Assembly (NCBI RefSeq): GCF_000143415.4
Contig: NW_003314264.1
Coordinates: 2,577,444 to 2,641,443 of the forward strand
Origin: Selaginella moellendorffii
Lineage: Eukaryota; Streptophyta; Lycopodiopsida; Selaginellales; Selaginellaceae
Reading direction: 5' to 3'
DNA: 64,000 nt
Shown: positions 1 to 10,599 of the stretch, in pieces
Layout of the letters: each line of letters starts with the position of its first letter
Position numbering within the stretch: the first letter of the stretch is position 1
Made by a program: the position numbers and the translations under genes
Notes under the pieces: generated by a model
The model's database searches: none
Seen by the model: the letters and a program-made list of their open reading frames with translations, nothing else
Told to the model about the DNA's origin: nothing

Positions 1-846
1 TTGCCGTTTGTTCAGAAAAATGATCACCTGGAGTATAGTACGGGGAGTTTGGAAGACTTATATATTCTACATCTTCACCTATCTCCTTCTCCGTCTCCTT
101 TTCTGCCTCACTTATAGATTTTGTGCTTGCCATGAGAACACTCTTCACCCTAAAATATGGAGTTCGTTGTGTTATAAAAGGAAACCAACACACACGCTGC
201 AAGGGAATGATGGTACATAAAGCACATAAGCCCACAATATGGGTTTATGTGCCATTAATATGGGCCACACGCCATATTATTAGATTTATGCATGTGTGAT
301 TGGTAAATGCATATGTCACATCATCTTTGTTTTACCTCACACACTATATCAGGCCTAATGAACCATATCACATGTGCGCACATGCTATATATATGGAGAA
401 GTATTATGCAAGGATAGAAAAATTCAATGCATGATTGTGGAGAGCAATGGCATGAAGCCACATGCTAAATAACATTTTAGAGAAAGAATTAAAATAAAAA
501 CATGCAAACAGTACTGAGTGGACCAAGACTTAGAAGTGCACAATTGAATGAGGTATTTCTAATAAATATTTCACTCACCTCATATAGGAATGGCTACCAC
601 TCTCAAATGGCGTATCGCCTCATGCCATCACTTCGCAATTTGTTATAACAATCCGATGAATTCATATTTGGCTTGTTCACCTTGAACTTTAAGTAAGATT
701 TGCTAGAACAACTAAGAATTTATACTTGTTATTTGTATCATCTCACCTAGGAATGGCGTAAGGCCACATGCCATCACGCCTCCTCTGATTCAGATTCGGA
801 TTGTTCACCTTGAAATAAAATACATTAGAAACTTAGTAAAGGAATA
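1..846. other. No gene seen; AT-rich flank with palindromic repeats
   Basis: I find no convincing coding region here. The stretch carries degenerate or complete copies of the 22-bp palindrome family near 238-278, 447-468, 607-628 and 753-774. The short open frames in this stretch have no recognisable domains. Confidence 0.6.
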
Positions 847-3670
847 TTAATGAATCTCACCTTGAACCCGGGTTATGAATGCTCTTGCTGCATCTCTTGC
901 ATGGTCTGGCAAGGTGATGATGGCACTCTGCTTCCGCATCCAACCATGCACAACATTATCCACCGATATGCTCATGCTGGGATCCCTTGGATTCAGCACC
1001 CATCGCTTTTCTAGGCAATCCTTCGTATATCCGGAACTTGGCTTGAACCACTCCACAGTTACATTGAAGGAGTTAGTTTCCGCGTCCTCCTCTGCATCAA
1101 TGATGCAGCGCCCCACCCATATCATTTGTTTTTTATTACTGGGTCTAACAAGCACGACCATTCCTTTGCAGACCTGTACTGGATTGAATGCTGAATCCGG
1201 CTTCTTGTTCCTCAGCCCACAATAGTGATCCTCAACATCGTTATTTGTCACTGCATTTCTAGAGGACATTGTTCCGCTACTATCTGGTGCTCTGGGTTCT
1301 GGCCAAAAGGACTCTTCCAATTCTTCATATACAACCGGCCCATTTTGGATAGCAAATATAATCTTCTCCCAGTATTCGATCAAAGGCTTGCACCTCTGAA
1401 AATAGGATTCTCCACCAAACACCAACCCCCTCTTCCAGAAGGCAATATGCTGTCTAATCCCGGCCACTATACTTTCCTGGTCTTTGAGTCCATCTGGGTG
1501 CATCGGCCATGGGGAACCCTGAGGAATCATAGGTTCCCCAGTTATGGGATCTCTCTTGAAGAGTTCAATACCGTCCACTGGCAGCCACACTGTGTCCCAT
1601 TCTCTCATCTTGTACCTCATCACTGGAGCACCATCACGCATGCTGAAATGAAACTGAAGAGGCTTGGAGTGGCCAATCAGCATTTTGGATTCGTCCCTGA
1701 TGTAGCCTCTTACAAACCCCTTAAAGTCTGGAACCTTTGTCACAAGTGCAGCTTCAACAATGCCTTTGATGCAATTTTGGAATTCATCGTAGAGTTGTGG
1801 GAGGGTGAGGACATTGGATCGCTGGAGGGACTCTGCCAGGTGACTGAACATGGCATCGACGTCTTCATGAGTGTGCCCAACCATGAGAAAGCCAAGTGTA
1901 ACCGTTTCAAATATGCCTTTGGCAACAAGCATTGCCAAGTACGCGAAGACGTACATGTTTTTGTTCTCACTGCCAGCATTGTCTGTTTGGAGCAAAAGAT
2001 GGGGTGGAAGGCCACATCGGCCGCAAGAACTTCCTTGAGATTCTGCTTCGTTTGGATGAGGCTGTGCATTCACCGGGCGACCAGCCTCGTCGGAATGGCA
2101 TGAGGCCTCACGTGATAACCCTACAATCTGACGGCCAACATATTCACTGGGATGGTATGGGGCCCCATGCAATACTGCAAGCCTTTGCTCCTCCTCCAGC
2201 TGAACCCTGTATGGGGTTTGATCGACAAGGGCCTTATGCAAGGGTTGGCCGTTCAGCTCAGTCTGCGCACTTTGCAAAGACCTTAAGTGTTTTGCTAGGG
2301 ACGCAATCATCATGTTTGCACCCCCGCCACCCCATAGAGGTACAAAGAAGTTCCCATAGTTCTGGGCACCATGCCCATGAGTGATTATGCCAAACAGAGA
2401 CACAGGCAGCTGCATGGATGAAGAGATTGCCTTGGGGGCAGGATTGAGTCGAGGTAAGCATGTCTTTTTCTGGTCCATTTTGTCGTGGATGATGCAGAGG
2501 TAAGAGTCAGGTCTCTCCATGGAGAGAATCCTGTTATGATAATATACAGTCCTGCAGCTTCTCTACTCGATGTTGTGGTCGAGCCGCCTTCTAACCAACG
2601 TCTCTCACTCTTGAGCGATGCAAGAATTCTTCGACAAAGCCATTTTGATAGCAGTGCACTCGTCACACTTTGAAAAGCTGGAGTACTTTCCTATACTCAC
2701 ATCCCTGAACTTGTTGCTCCACAATCTACTAAATCTAGATTGGCTCAGCTTCCGGTAGCCATTACTCTGGAGTTCCCGATTCACATCTTCCAATATGGCC
2801 CCCTTGGTATACATGGAAGGGAGAACTCGTTGGGTGTCTCGAGTTCCATCTTCCAAGAGGCGGGTTTTATGTGGTTGTTGCTCGCTACATGTCTCGACAA
2901 ACCTCTTGAAGATTGCCTCTCCATATACAACATGATCCCTGGTTTTGTGAGTACCATCGTTCCCATGGACTGCCTGTTGAACCCTTTGTTCCTCGAACTC
3001 AGTTTTGATTCTGTAGAATGTGGTTCGAGGGACTCCATAAATGATTCTCCATGCCTTCATGCAGACCAAACCCTCTGGAAGACCATGCCCCCCACCTGAT
3101 GTTCTAAAGCATCAACAGATGACCGTAATGCCTCATACACAAAATTGCGAGCTGCCTTCCAGGACAATGTCTTGTATCTTGCTCTCTCCTCTTCAATAGC
3201 ATCCCAATCAGCATGTTGACAGCACCTCCTCTTGCAACAAGCAACTGTCGAGACCATTCGAACCTCCATCGCCATTTTCTGCCTTTTTGGTTCGTTGCTC
3301 AGATCCCTTTGGCTGCGCTTTAGGAAGGTGTACTTTCTTTTCCCATGAAGAGATGTTCTGTCATCAGTTGTAGTGGTGTTTGATTGTGAATCCTTCACAT
3401 TCCAAACACTAAGTGCCTCAATTTCCACCGCACAATGCTTCCAATAGTCAGACTGTTTTCTTCTGTGTCAACAACCTCTAAAATCGCAACTCCAATATCA
3501 TCCCAGCCCAATTCTTGATTAGCAACCGCATCTCTTGGATCGACAACTGCGGCTAAGCCCTCAGCTACCACCTCCCCCTCGGGGTTGTTTAGAAACACCT
3601 TTGCCTAAATCCATGTAGCACGGTTCTTAAGATCCACGGAGGGAACATGCATCGCACTTGCGGAGGCCAT
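847..3670 (-). pseudogene. DUF7869-type transposase-like protein (decayed)
   Basis: The main open stretch (2520 down to 847) contains the family hallmarks: a DNAGSENKN block, then about 30 residues later FLMVGHTHEDVDAMF, and near its N-end an IHDKMDQKKT block. Upstream and in the same frame (3069-2605) are the VCMKAW...TTFYRIK segment and the SKCDEC cysteine block. Before that, in another frame (3428-3100), is a CCKRRCCQ cluster. The start is probably the ATG at 3668-3670 (MASASAMHVPS). The reading frame is interrupted by a TAG near 3606, a one-frame slip near 3100, and a TGA and a TAG between 2605 and 2520; each stop could come from CGA or CAG by C-to-T change. The family is widespread in plant and animal transposon-like genes; a DDE/RNase-H-like role is an inference. 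Two palindrome copies (2095, 2152) lie within the open frame. Confidence 0.65.
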
Positions 3671-4029
3671 TCTGAAAGTGCAGAAAAGAAGTTAAGACTA
3701 TACAAAAAATGATTGGAGAATGGCCTAAATCATAACATACCAAACAACCTCAATAGCATGAGGCCACATGCCATTATTCAAACATGCTATTGACACCCAC
3801 GTGAAATTTCGCATTCACAAAATTGGCATGAGGCCTCATGCCATCTTGATATACACACAGCTGCAGGCAAGTAAAAACATACATGACAATACGCTAGCCA
3901 TGAAATTGCAAGGGCCCAAGATGGCATGTGGCCTCATGCCATTTCTAAATGTGGTCCTAAGCCATTCCATGGTGAACATACCAGGAAGCACAAGTGCTGA
4001 ATATCAAGAGGAAGCGGTAGCCACACCAA

Positions 4030-4215
4030 AGACAGTGCCGCTCACAACACCGCAACTACTTGTAGCGCCGCTCGCAACACCGCAACTGCTCGTAGCGCCG
4101 CTCGCACAAACTGCCACTCGCATAAACTGCCGCTCGTAATGGCGCTCGCAATGCCGCAACCGCTCGTAGACGTATAAACCACAACTCACAACGCCGCTTA
4201 CACAAGCAGCGCTCA
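4030..4215. repeat. Degenerate tandem tract of CGCTCGCA/CACCGCAACT units
   Basis: Units containing GCCGCTCGCAACACCGCAAC and close variants (GTAGCGCCGCTCGCA, CTGCCGCTCGTAATG) follow one another for nearly 190 bases. Open frames across it are low-complexity and not convincing genes. Confidence 0.7.
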
Positions 4216-4974
4216 CTGCGCTCAGCGGAACCAAGAACACGGCGCACAAAAATGATAGACCTAGGAATGAGTTCGAGAATTCAAAAATAACACACGCTTG
4301 AACGTCACATCAAATCCTCTGACAAACCAGAGCTTATGATTCCTCTGACAAATTTCAAACTGAGTAGCTTCTAGACTTTGCTGTCGGAGGTTGAACTTTG
4401 TCACATCATGTCCTTGCCTCGATCCAGCTGTGCCATGTCAGTGATTCGAACTTTGCCATGCCATGTCAGCGATCCGCGCCAAGATTATTCGCCATGTAAA
4501 GGAATAATTATGCTGTGTGTGTACGTCCATTTATGGCAATATAAGGCCACACGCCATTCAAAGAATAATGCTAGTCGAGCATTTTTTGGTGCATTTTTGG
4601 GTTCAAAATTGCATGAGCCCACACGCTATAAAGTTTACCTGTACCAAAAATAAAAACAGCTTTATTTACTTAGGAATTTAAATGGTTGAGGCATTTTTAA
4701 ACTTACAAACACATGCCCTACTTACATTCCTTTGGTTGCTTAAACTTCAAAAATATTATAAACCTTTCTTTTTGCATTTTCAATGTTTTTAATTATGGTT
4801 TTTGATTTTCGCAGGACCAGCCTAGTAATCTATTTGCATCCCGTCATGTTTATAGCTAGCTTTCGTTTGTCCCCTTCGCTAGCCTGAGATACATCTGCTC
4901 GGCATCTGCCTCTTACAGCATTTGCCCAGAAAGGGCATCTTTCTTCACGCAGCATTTGCCACATGTTTAGGGTT

Positions 4975-5000
4975 TAGGGTTTAGGGTTTAGCAATTCATT
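4975..5000 (+). repeat. Short interstitial telomere-like TTTAGGG tract
   Basis: About three and a half consecutive TTTAGGG units are visible, followed by TTTAGCAATTC. This is the Arabidopsis-type plant telomere unit. A tract this short is more likely a break-repair insertion or a telo-box than a true chromosome end. Confidence 0.85.
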
Positions 5001-5149
5001 AGCTTGATAAACATGCAAATACAGAACTTGATGCAAAATCCTTTGATATGTCACAATGCCCCTAGGACCATAAACACATTTCAATAGAGAGGGTCCTTTC
5101 ATTTGATAACTCCTTACGTAGATCTTGGTGAAACCAGAGTTAGTGAAGT

Positions 5150-5600
5150 TAGTTTCTTGTGATCCCGCATCTGATTGTGATGTCCCTTTGCAGTGTCGAT
5201 GGAAAGGTCAATGCACACCAAACTGTAAAATCTTGGAGCAAAATAACGGCCGGATCTATGGCAAATGCCCCTGAAACATTGTAAGGCTCGTGTGGTTTCA
5301 TGTGGTGTTCGATCGAGATGCTTCTTTGCAGGGTCATCAAGAAAGACATTGTATACCATTCTGTAAAATCTAGTTGCGATCTAACGGTTGGATCTCCAGA
5401 AAACTCAAAAAAATCTCGCGCGTGTCAGAATATTCTAGGAATATACTCCTATGTGCCCCTGAAAATGGCATGCGGCCCCACGCCATTCAAGAGATAACGC
5501 CAGATGAACACATAAGGCTCGTGTGGTCTCATGTGGTATCCGATCGAGATGCTTCTTTGCAGGGTCATCAAGAAGGACATTGTATACCATTCTTTATTTA
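5150..5600. repeat. Imperfect tandem repeat, period about 231 bp
   Basis: The segment from TAAGGCTCGTGTGGT to CATTGTATACCATTCT occurs at 5282-5362 and again at 5513-5593, a spacing of 231 bases. The sequence before the first copy (CTGTAAAATCT, then ATAACGGCCGGATCT, then GCCCCTGAAA) recurs between the copies. Two and a partial third unit are present, and one palindrome copy (5465-5486) sits inside a unit. Confidence 0.75.
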
Positions 5601-5883
5601 GCTGAACATCTGGCATTTTTGGAAATACAAGATGCTTTGGAATATCCAATCATGCATGGTATAAATATAGCGAGGGTATTAAATGATATCCCAATCATGA
5701 TCTTTCTTTTGGATTTTGCGTGCATGCAGTCCGAGGAATGATGACGTTACGGATTTCTTTTAGATTTCACGTGCATGCATGCGCGCGGCAATCCAGAAAT
5801 TAATGGTGGCGCCCAAGTCCGAGAAATGATGACGTGGCGGGATTACCAACCGTCGTGACATTTCGCGCGTGTGAGGTTAGGTT

Positions 5884-6060
5884 TTGCATCGTACTCGCGC
5901 TCGCACACTCGCGCTCGCATCGCGCTCCCACTCGCGATCACGCTCACATTCGCGCTCATCTACCTTCTCTACAAGTTTCTCGTGTGCATCGGCGTCCACT
6001 CGCGCTTGCATCACACTTGCGCTCGCATCGCGCTCGTGTGCATCGGCGTCCACTTCAAGA
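5884..6060. repeat. CG-rich simple tract (CTCGCGCTCGCA-like)
   Basis: A run of CTCGC/GCTCGCA/CACTCGCG units gives long Arg/Ala/Ser/His open frames on both strands with no domain content. It lies just upstream of the ParB-like gene and may be in its 5' region. Confidence 0.65.
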
Positions 6061-6504
6061 CACACCCAGTTTGTAACTTCGCCGCCAACTCCGCCGCCCA
6101 CTCCGCCACCCACACGCAGCCCACTTGGCGTCCCGGGAGATTTCAGCGCCACTCTCCAACTGTAAGTGGCAGAGTAGCGTTGCTGCTACGATCCGCTACA
6201 CACATAGTGCACATTCGCCAGCGAGTCCGACCTCGATTGTCATGCCTCCATTCGGCTTCAAATGGTAAGTCTTTTAGGCCAAGTAGAAAATGGCATGAGG
6301 CCACATGCCATTCAGTAGCAACATTGGCATGCACTGATTGGGCTCTCGAGTGCAGTCCGGTTACAGATGGCGTGTAGCCTCATGCCATCTTAGGATGCAG
6401 CCTCAAGACATCTGATGCAGTGGTGAATGGCGTGTGGCCTCACGTTATTTCCAGCTGCTAGCTTTTCATCTGTCAGCTCTAATTGTTGTGCATTTCTGAA
6501 CAGG

Positions 6505-9062
6505 CGAGGAATTGCGTTCTTCTTCCAGCCACTGTCAATGTGGATGCAGAGAAGGGGGAAGAGCTCACCAGTTGGACTTTCGGGATGGAAGGCGAGGATC
6601 TGAGGCTGTACAACATAGATGGTGGGAGAAAAGAATGCATGGGGATCCTCATCCAAGTGACAGACACTCCATGCAGTTCCATGCAAGAATATGGACTGGC
6701 ACTTGTGGTACAGACAGCGTCCGCTTTCAAGATCCACCTTGCACATCCTAGCGGCTTCCCGGAGGGGGGCAGCGGCTATGAGGAATTCCTAGAGGGAGCT
6801 AGGGAGAGGTTGTCCAGGAGGCCCACAATTTCAAAGACGCTGTGGGTCTATGAAGATCACATGGAATCCACGGACCTCACCTACAGCGATGTTCAAAAAC
6901 TATATTCCAATATTGAGCCGTTGAGAGTGCCTCCAGTTCGCGAAGCGAAGGGGAAGGGGGTCGATCTGGAAACTACCCCGAAGCAGAAAAGGGTGGTCAA
7001 GCTCAAGCCGACGTCCGACTCTTCTGCAAAAAAGAAGCTACTCGGTGATGCCATTGCCTCGGGTTCGAACACTACACCCACCAAAAAGAAGAGTCGCAAA
7101 GAGCAGAAAGAGCAAGAAGAGGCAGCAAAAATTGTCGCAGATAATAGTACTTGTTACTATTCCAACAAAGTATATACAATCGACGTGAGCCGTATCGACA
7201 TCCAAAGCAAATACAACCACAGGCTAGTATCTGATGAGTGGGTGGAGAAACTGAAGCAGAAGATGCTGGCAAGTCCAGTAACACCCGACATCGCAGACGT
7301 GATCCCCTACTACCGAACAATGAAGGGCGAGATGAGGTTTCCAGACTTGATTAATAGGAAGGTGTTAGACGATCAGAACATCCGGTTCTATGCTGTCTCC
7401 GGGCAGCATTCTAGCTTGGCGATGCAAGAGATAGTTGTGGATATTATGGTGGGCGAGGAGGTGAAGAAAGTCTTCAAGACAAGAGTTGTCCGCCTGATAA
7501 AAGGCAACTCGCCCCTCCGATCTATCATATACATCTCCCACGCACAGAATGTCAAGCAAGAAACGTGCTACAAATCAGGTCTGCACGAGACATTGGCACG
7601 AACACGGAAGCTCTGGGTTCAACTGAAGAAGCCACAAAAACCAAGACAAGGACGTGCACTAGCAACTAGCGCCTGGTAGGTAAGCCTCGTTGCATGTGGC
7701 ATAGCATGTGGCCTCACGCCATTTCCATTGCAGGAATTCTTGAGTCTTCTCTCGAAAACACTGGGGGTCAATGACACACTTAGCATCCATAACATTCTAC
7801 TCGCGACAAAAGTTGTTTTTGACAAATGGGTAGATGTGCTGAGAAGGTACCATGACGGGGAGTTGCTAAACTCAATGGGTGTGGAGGACGGCCGGAAGCC
7901 CAATGATTTGAAGCTCAACACCTTGCGTTTCTCGCGGTCTCTAGACGACGACGACCTTCTGACAGTGGCTAATGCTCTTCTACGTGGTGAGGTAGTCTTC
8001 AACAAGACCAAAATGACTCCCGGCCATATTGTGACATACGAGGACTTGTGCACGACTCTGAGAGCTCGTGCGCTATTGAAGGATTGGATCTTTGAGCAAG
8101 TGGCCGTGGAGAGGGTGAGCATCGACACCACGCAAGAGATGATGGAAGAGCTGGAGTTGTCAAATGAAGACATCGACGAGTACGTGAAGGGGGCCCCCAA
8201 GTTCATCGATCTGCTGCGGGATGCCACGAAAAGTAAAGCTGAGAAGTTGGATCAGTATCCAAATTTCATTAAGAGGGATGTCGACTGCCGGCTTCAGAAA
8301 CAGCTCGACCCCGCAGAAGAGGCCTATCGAGAACCTTACCGGGTATACGTGAATTCGGATGAGGATCAAAGGTGGAGGAGCATCGTTTCCCGCGGAGATG
8401 AGCAGGTCAAGAACATCTTTTGTGTGATGGACTTCACAAACGAGGAGATCACTCATGCAGACGAAGTCAGCTCCATCATTGACTTAATGGTGGGACTTGC
8501 GGAGGTGGAATCTTCAGTCCACTATATGATCTACGACTCCGAATCCTATCACAAGTTCTGGAAGGCCTTGAACAAGGTGAAGGCTCAGTTGAAAGGCAAG
8601 GAGATGTAGGAGATCCATGGGATAATGGCTAAGAAGAAGATACCGACGAATGTCCGCATCTTCACACTCGCCCTTATTATTGGTCCTGCAGCAGAGTGGG
8701 ACTGGAATGACTTCCCAGCTTCGTTCGACAAGGCCAATCGAATTGATCTGAGGGAGGTCAATTTACCCGTGCCTGAGGAACTGAAGACGGCTATGGAGCT
8801 TTCGAATCCAGAGAAAGCTCTAGGTGCAGCATGGGAAATGCTCAGCTGGGTCTTCAACGCAATACTTGCTTCCAACTCCAAGGGCAAATGCGTTGTCGAG
8901 TACAACTGCGGCGGACAATTCTTTCGAGCCGCACTACTCAAGGGTGTCCCGTGTGTTGCGGTGACAAACTCCATTGAAGAGGTGACTTCAATGGAGCATA
9001 TAATTACAGTTGCCAAAGAAAAACAGTATCTTCTCTGCGAACCTGGTGAGTACGTACTTTAA
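6505..9062 (+). pseudogene. ParB-like / DNA-methyltransferase-like protein, 5' part of a multi-exon gene
   Basis: The first long exon (from the acceptor AG before 6505 to 7679) encodes a basic Lys-rich linker (AKKKLLGDA, TPTKKKSRKEQ) and then a segment ending in YAVSGQHSSLAMQEI, which resembles the ParB/sulfiredoxin-fold core with its GxHR-like turn. A 54-bp intron (7680-7733) follows, then 7734-8609 and 8610-9045 in the same frame. The last part has CVVEYNCGGQFFRAALLKG, which looks like a methyltransferase motif I. No DPPY catalytic motif is clear, so activity is doubtful. In-frame TAG codons at 7677-7679 (just before a donor, where CAG is the norm) and 8607-8609 break the frame. The true start is not certain: an upstream exon beginning at the ATG near 6242 (MPPFGFK) is possible. 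Family assignment is by motif memory only. Confidence 0.45.
7680..7733 (+). other. 54-bp intron built around a palindrome copy
   Basis: GTAAGC donor and TTGCAG acceptor flank a palindrome copy at 7701-7722. Splicing restores the frame from ...TSAW(stop) to EFLSLLSK apart from the TAG at the exon end. Confidence 0.7.
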
Positions 9063-9182
9063 GTTTAAATCTTATCTCACAAGCTCTGTATGCAGGAGCG
9101 TGGCCACCCCCAGATGCTGAAACGGCGTTAACAGCTACTGTTGAAGATACCCATGTTGGGCCGAGCTCACAACCTGCACAAG

Positions 9183-9220
9183 GTAAGGTCACGTGAGGCC
9201 TCACGCCATTTTGATTATAG
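9183..9220 (+). other. 38-bp palindrome intron
   Basis: GTAAGG donor, TTATAG acceptor, phase 1. The palindrome copy 9188-9209 makes up more than half of the intron. The joined frame reads PAQDRCEYSDTK. Confidence 0.7.
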
Positions 9221-9310
9221 ATCGTTGTGAATATTCAGACACGAAGACTGAAAAGCGCACTAGTGGCGCGTTGAAGAAGGACAAACAGACAAGCAATAGG
9301 AAAAAAGGAG

Positions 9311-9350
9311 GTACAAATTATATGGTGTGGTCTCATGCCATTCCTTGCAG
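9311..9350 (+). other. 40-bp palindrome intron
   Basis: GTACAA donor, TTGCAG acceptor, phase 1. Contains a 20-base palindrome copy at 9322-9341. Confidence 0.65.
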
Positions 9351-9494
9351 GAGACACTTCTTCAAAGGCAAAATAGGCAAGCACCAGCCAAGCTCAAACT
9401 GACAGTGGTCATAAAAAGCGAAAGCACGTTGGACAGTCGTCGGGATCAGAGGTGTTTGATTTGAATTGGAAGAAGGGCAACGAAAAGATGATAG

Positions 9495-9541
9495 GTAATG
9501 CCTCGCGGTTATGGCGTGTGTGCTCATGCCATTCATTGCAG
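9495..9541 (+). other. 47-bp palindrome intron
   Basis: GTAATG donor, TTGCAG acceptor, phase 1. Contains a palindrome copy at 9511-9532. The joined frame runs NEKMIDQGLSESSQ. Confidence 0.7.
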
Positions 9542-10599
9542 ATCAAGGGCTGAGTGAAAGCAGCCAGTCACCACCTCCTGACTCAGATTCCTATGGCGGA
9601 CTCCCCTTCCCCAATCTCAATGGAGAGGTACAATGGATGAGGGATGCTTTTCAAGTCAGGGCCACGTTTTTTTCATCTCGTCGTCTTCGAAGGGTGCAAG
9701 AACGTGCAGAAACCATGTTAAGACAGTCGGGTGAGGATACGGTCCTAAGTCACGCACTAAAACAGGCTATGGATGTCTTGTATTTTGAGATGGAGACTCA
9801 GCCAGATGATTTTCCCAAAATGGTCCTGGAAGAACAAGCCATCCAGCCTGAGCAGCCTATGGAAGAAATGCAGGAGGGGGATGAGGAGCTAGAGAAAGAT
9901 AATGAGCAGGAAGAGCAGAAGGACGAAGAGGAGGACAAAGAAGAGGAGGACGAAGAGGACTTGGATGGTCCTCACAATGGTGATGATCACAATAACGACG
10001 ACGACGATGATGATGACGACGATGGCCAGCCTGAGGTGGCCAAAGAGCAGCGGAGGAAGGTCATACAAGACAAACCATCAGGTAAATAATAGTACATTCA
10101 TTCCTAACCTTTTACCATTTTTAACATTGTCCATGTAGGTCGCAAAGCAAATGGTAAGTAGAGATTATTCAGTTGAATTAAGATACAAACTCTAGCCTTT
10201 AGTGTCGAGGAAGGATAGTGCCAAGCAAGGGTCGAAACGTATGTCCAATCCTTCAGAATCAGCAGTGCGCCCAAGTGATATCGGTCCTAGTTCCTCAATA
10301 GCAGTTGATGGTAAATACAGTATAGTCGATTCAATATGCTAATGGGTTTGTTTTTAGTAGCCAGTAGGGAGGATACCATCTCAATCGAAGGGAGATATTT
10401 GGACATGCATATGGATCCGCTAGTGGACTCTACTTGCCTGCAAGAGTTATAAGAGCTGGTGGAGGCTACTATCCATATCAACGCCAAACATGCTGACCAC
10501 GCTCCACTTGATGCTGCCCATACCACTGAGTCAATCTTGTCCACGTATCCAACTGACGGTGACCAGGCGCCATTGGACCCACATGTGTCATGAGGCCGC

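Larger units (their letters stand above)
3671..6240. other. Non-coding spacer with repeats between divergent gene remnants
   Basis: No gene is recognisable. The spacer holds six or more palindrome copies, a tandem tract rich in CGCTCGCAACACCGCAACT-like units (about 4030-4200), a short telomere-like tract, a tandem repeat of about 231 bp, and a CG-rich simple tract. It separates the minus-strand transposase-like gene from the plus-strand ParB/FCP1-like gene, so it may include their promoters. Confidence 0.5.
9046..10594 (+). pseudogene. Middle exons of the same gene: Lys-rich and acidic tracts
   Basis: Small exons can be joined in one frame across introns at 9046-9095, 9183-9220, 9311-9350, 9495-9541, 10082-10138, 10154-10202 and 10311-10357. 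All of these are phase 1 (exon ends in G after a full codon). The product has a Lys-rich stretch (EKRTSGALKKDKQ), then an acidic run of Glu and Asp (about 9875-10025), then SRKDSAKQGSKRM. One exon is only 15 bases (10139-10153). In-frame TAG (in ..SSKAK*AST) and TAA (..LQEL*ELV) codons fit CAG/CAA decay, and a frame change follows near 10594. I recognise no domain. The continuity of frame and phase is what ties these exons to the ParB-like part. Confidence 0.5.

Noticed and set aside
5871-6377. 168-residue frame and overlapping frames in the CG-rich tract
   Set aside because: Produced by simple CTCGC repeats open in several frames on both strands.
9511-10089. A free-standing acidic protein starting at the ATG at 9511
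   Set aside because: That ATG is the left arm of a palindrome inside a predicted intron; the frame continues from upstream exons instead.
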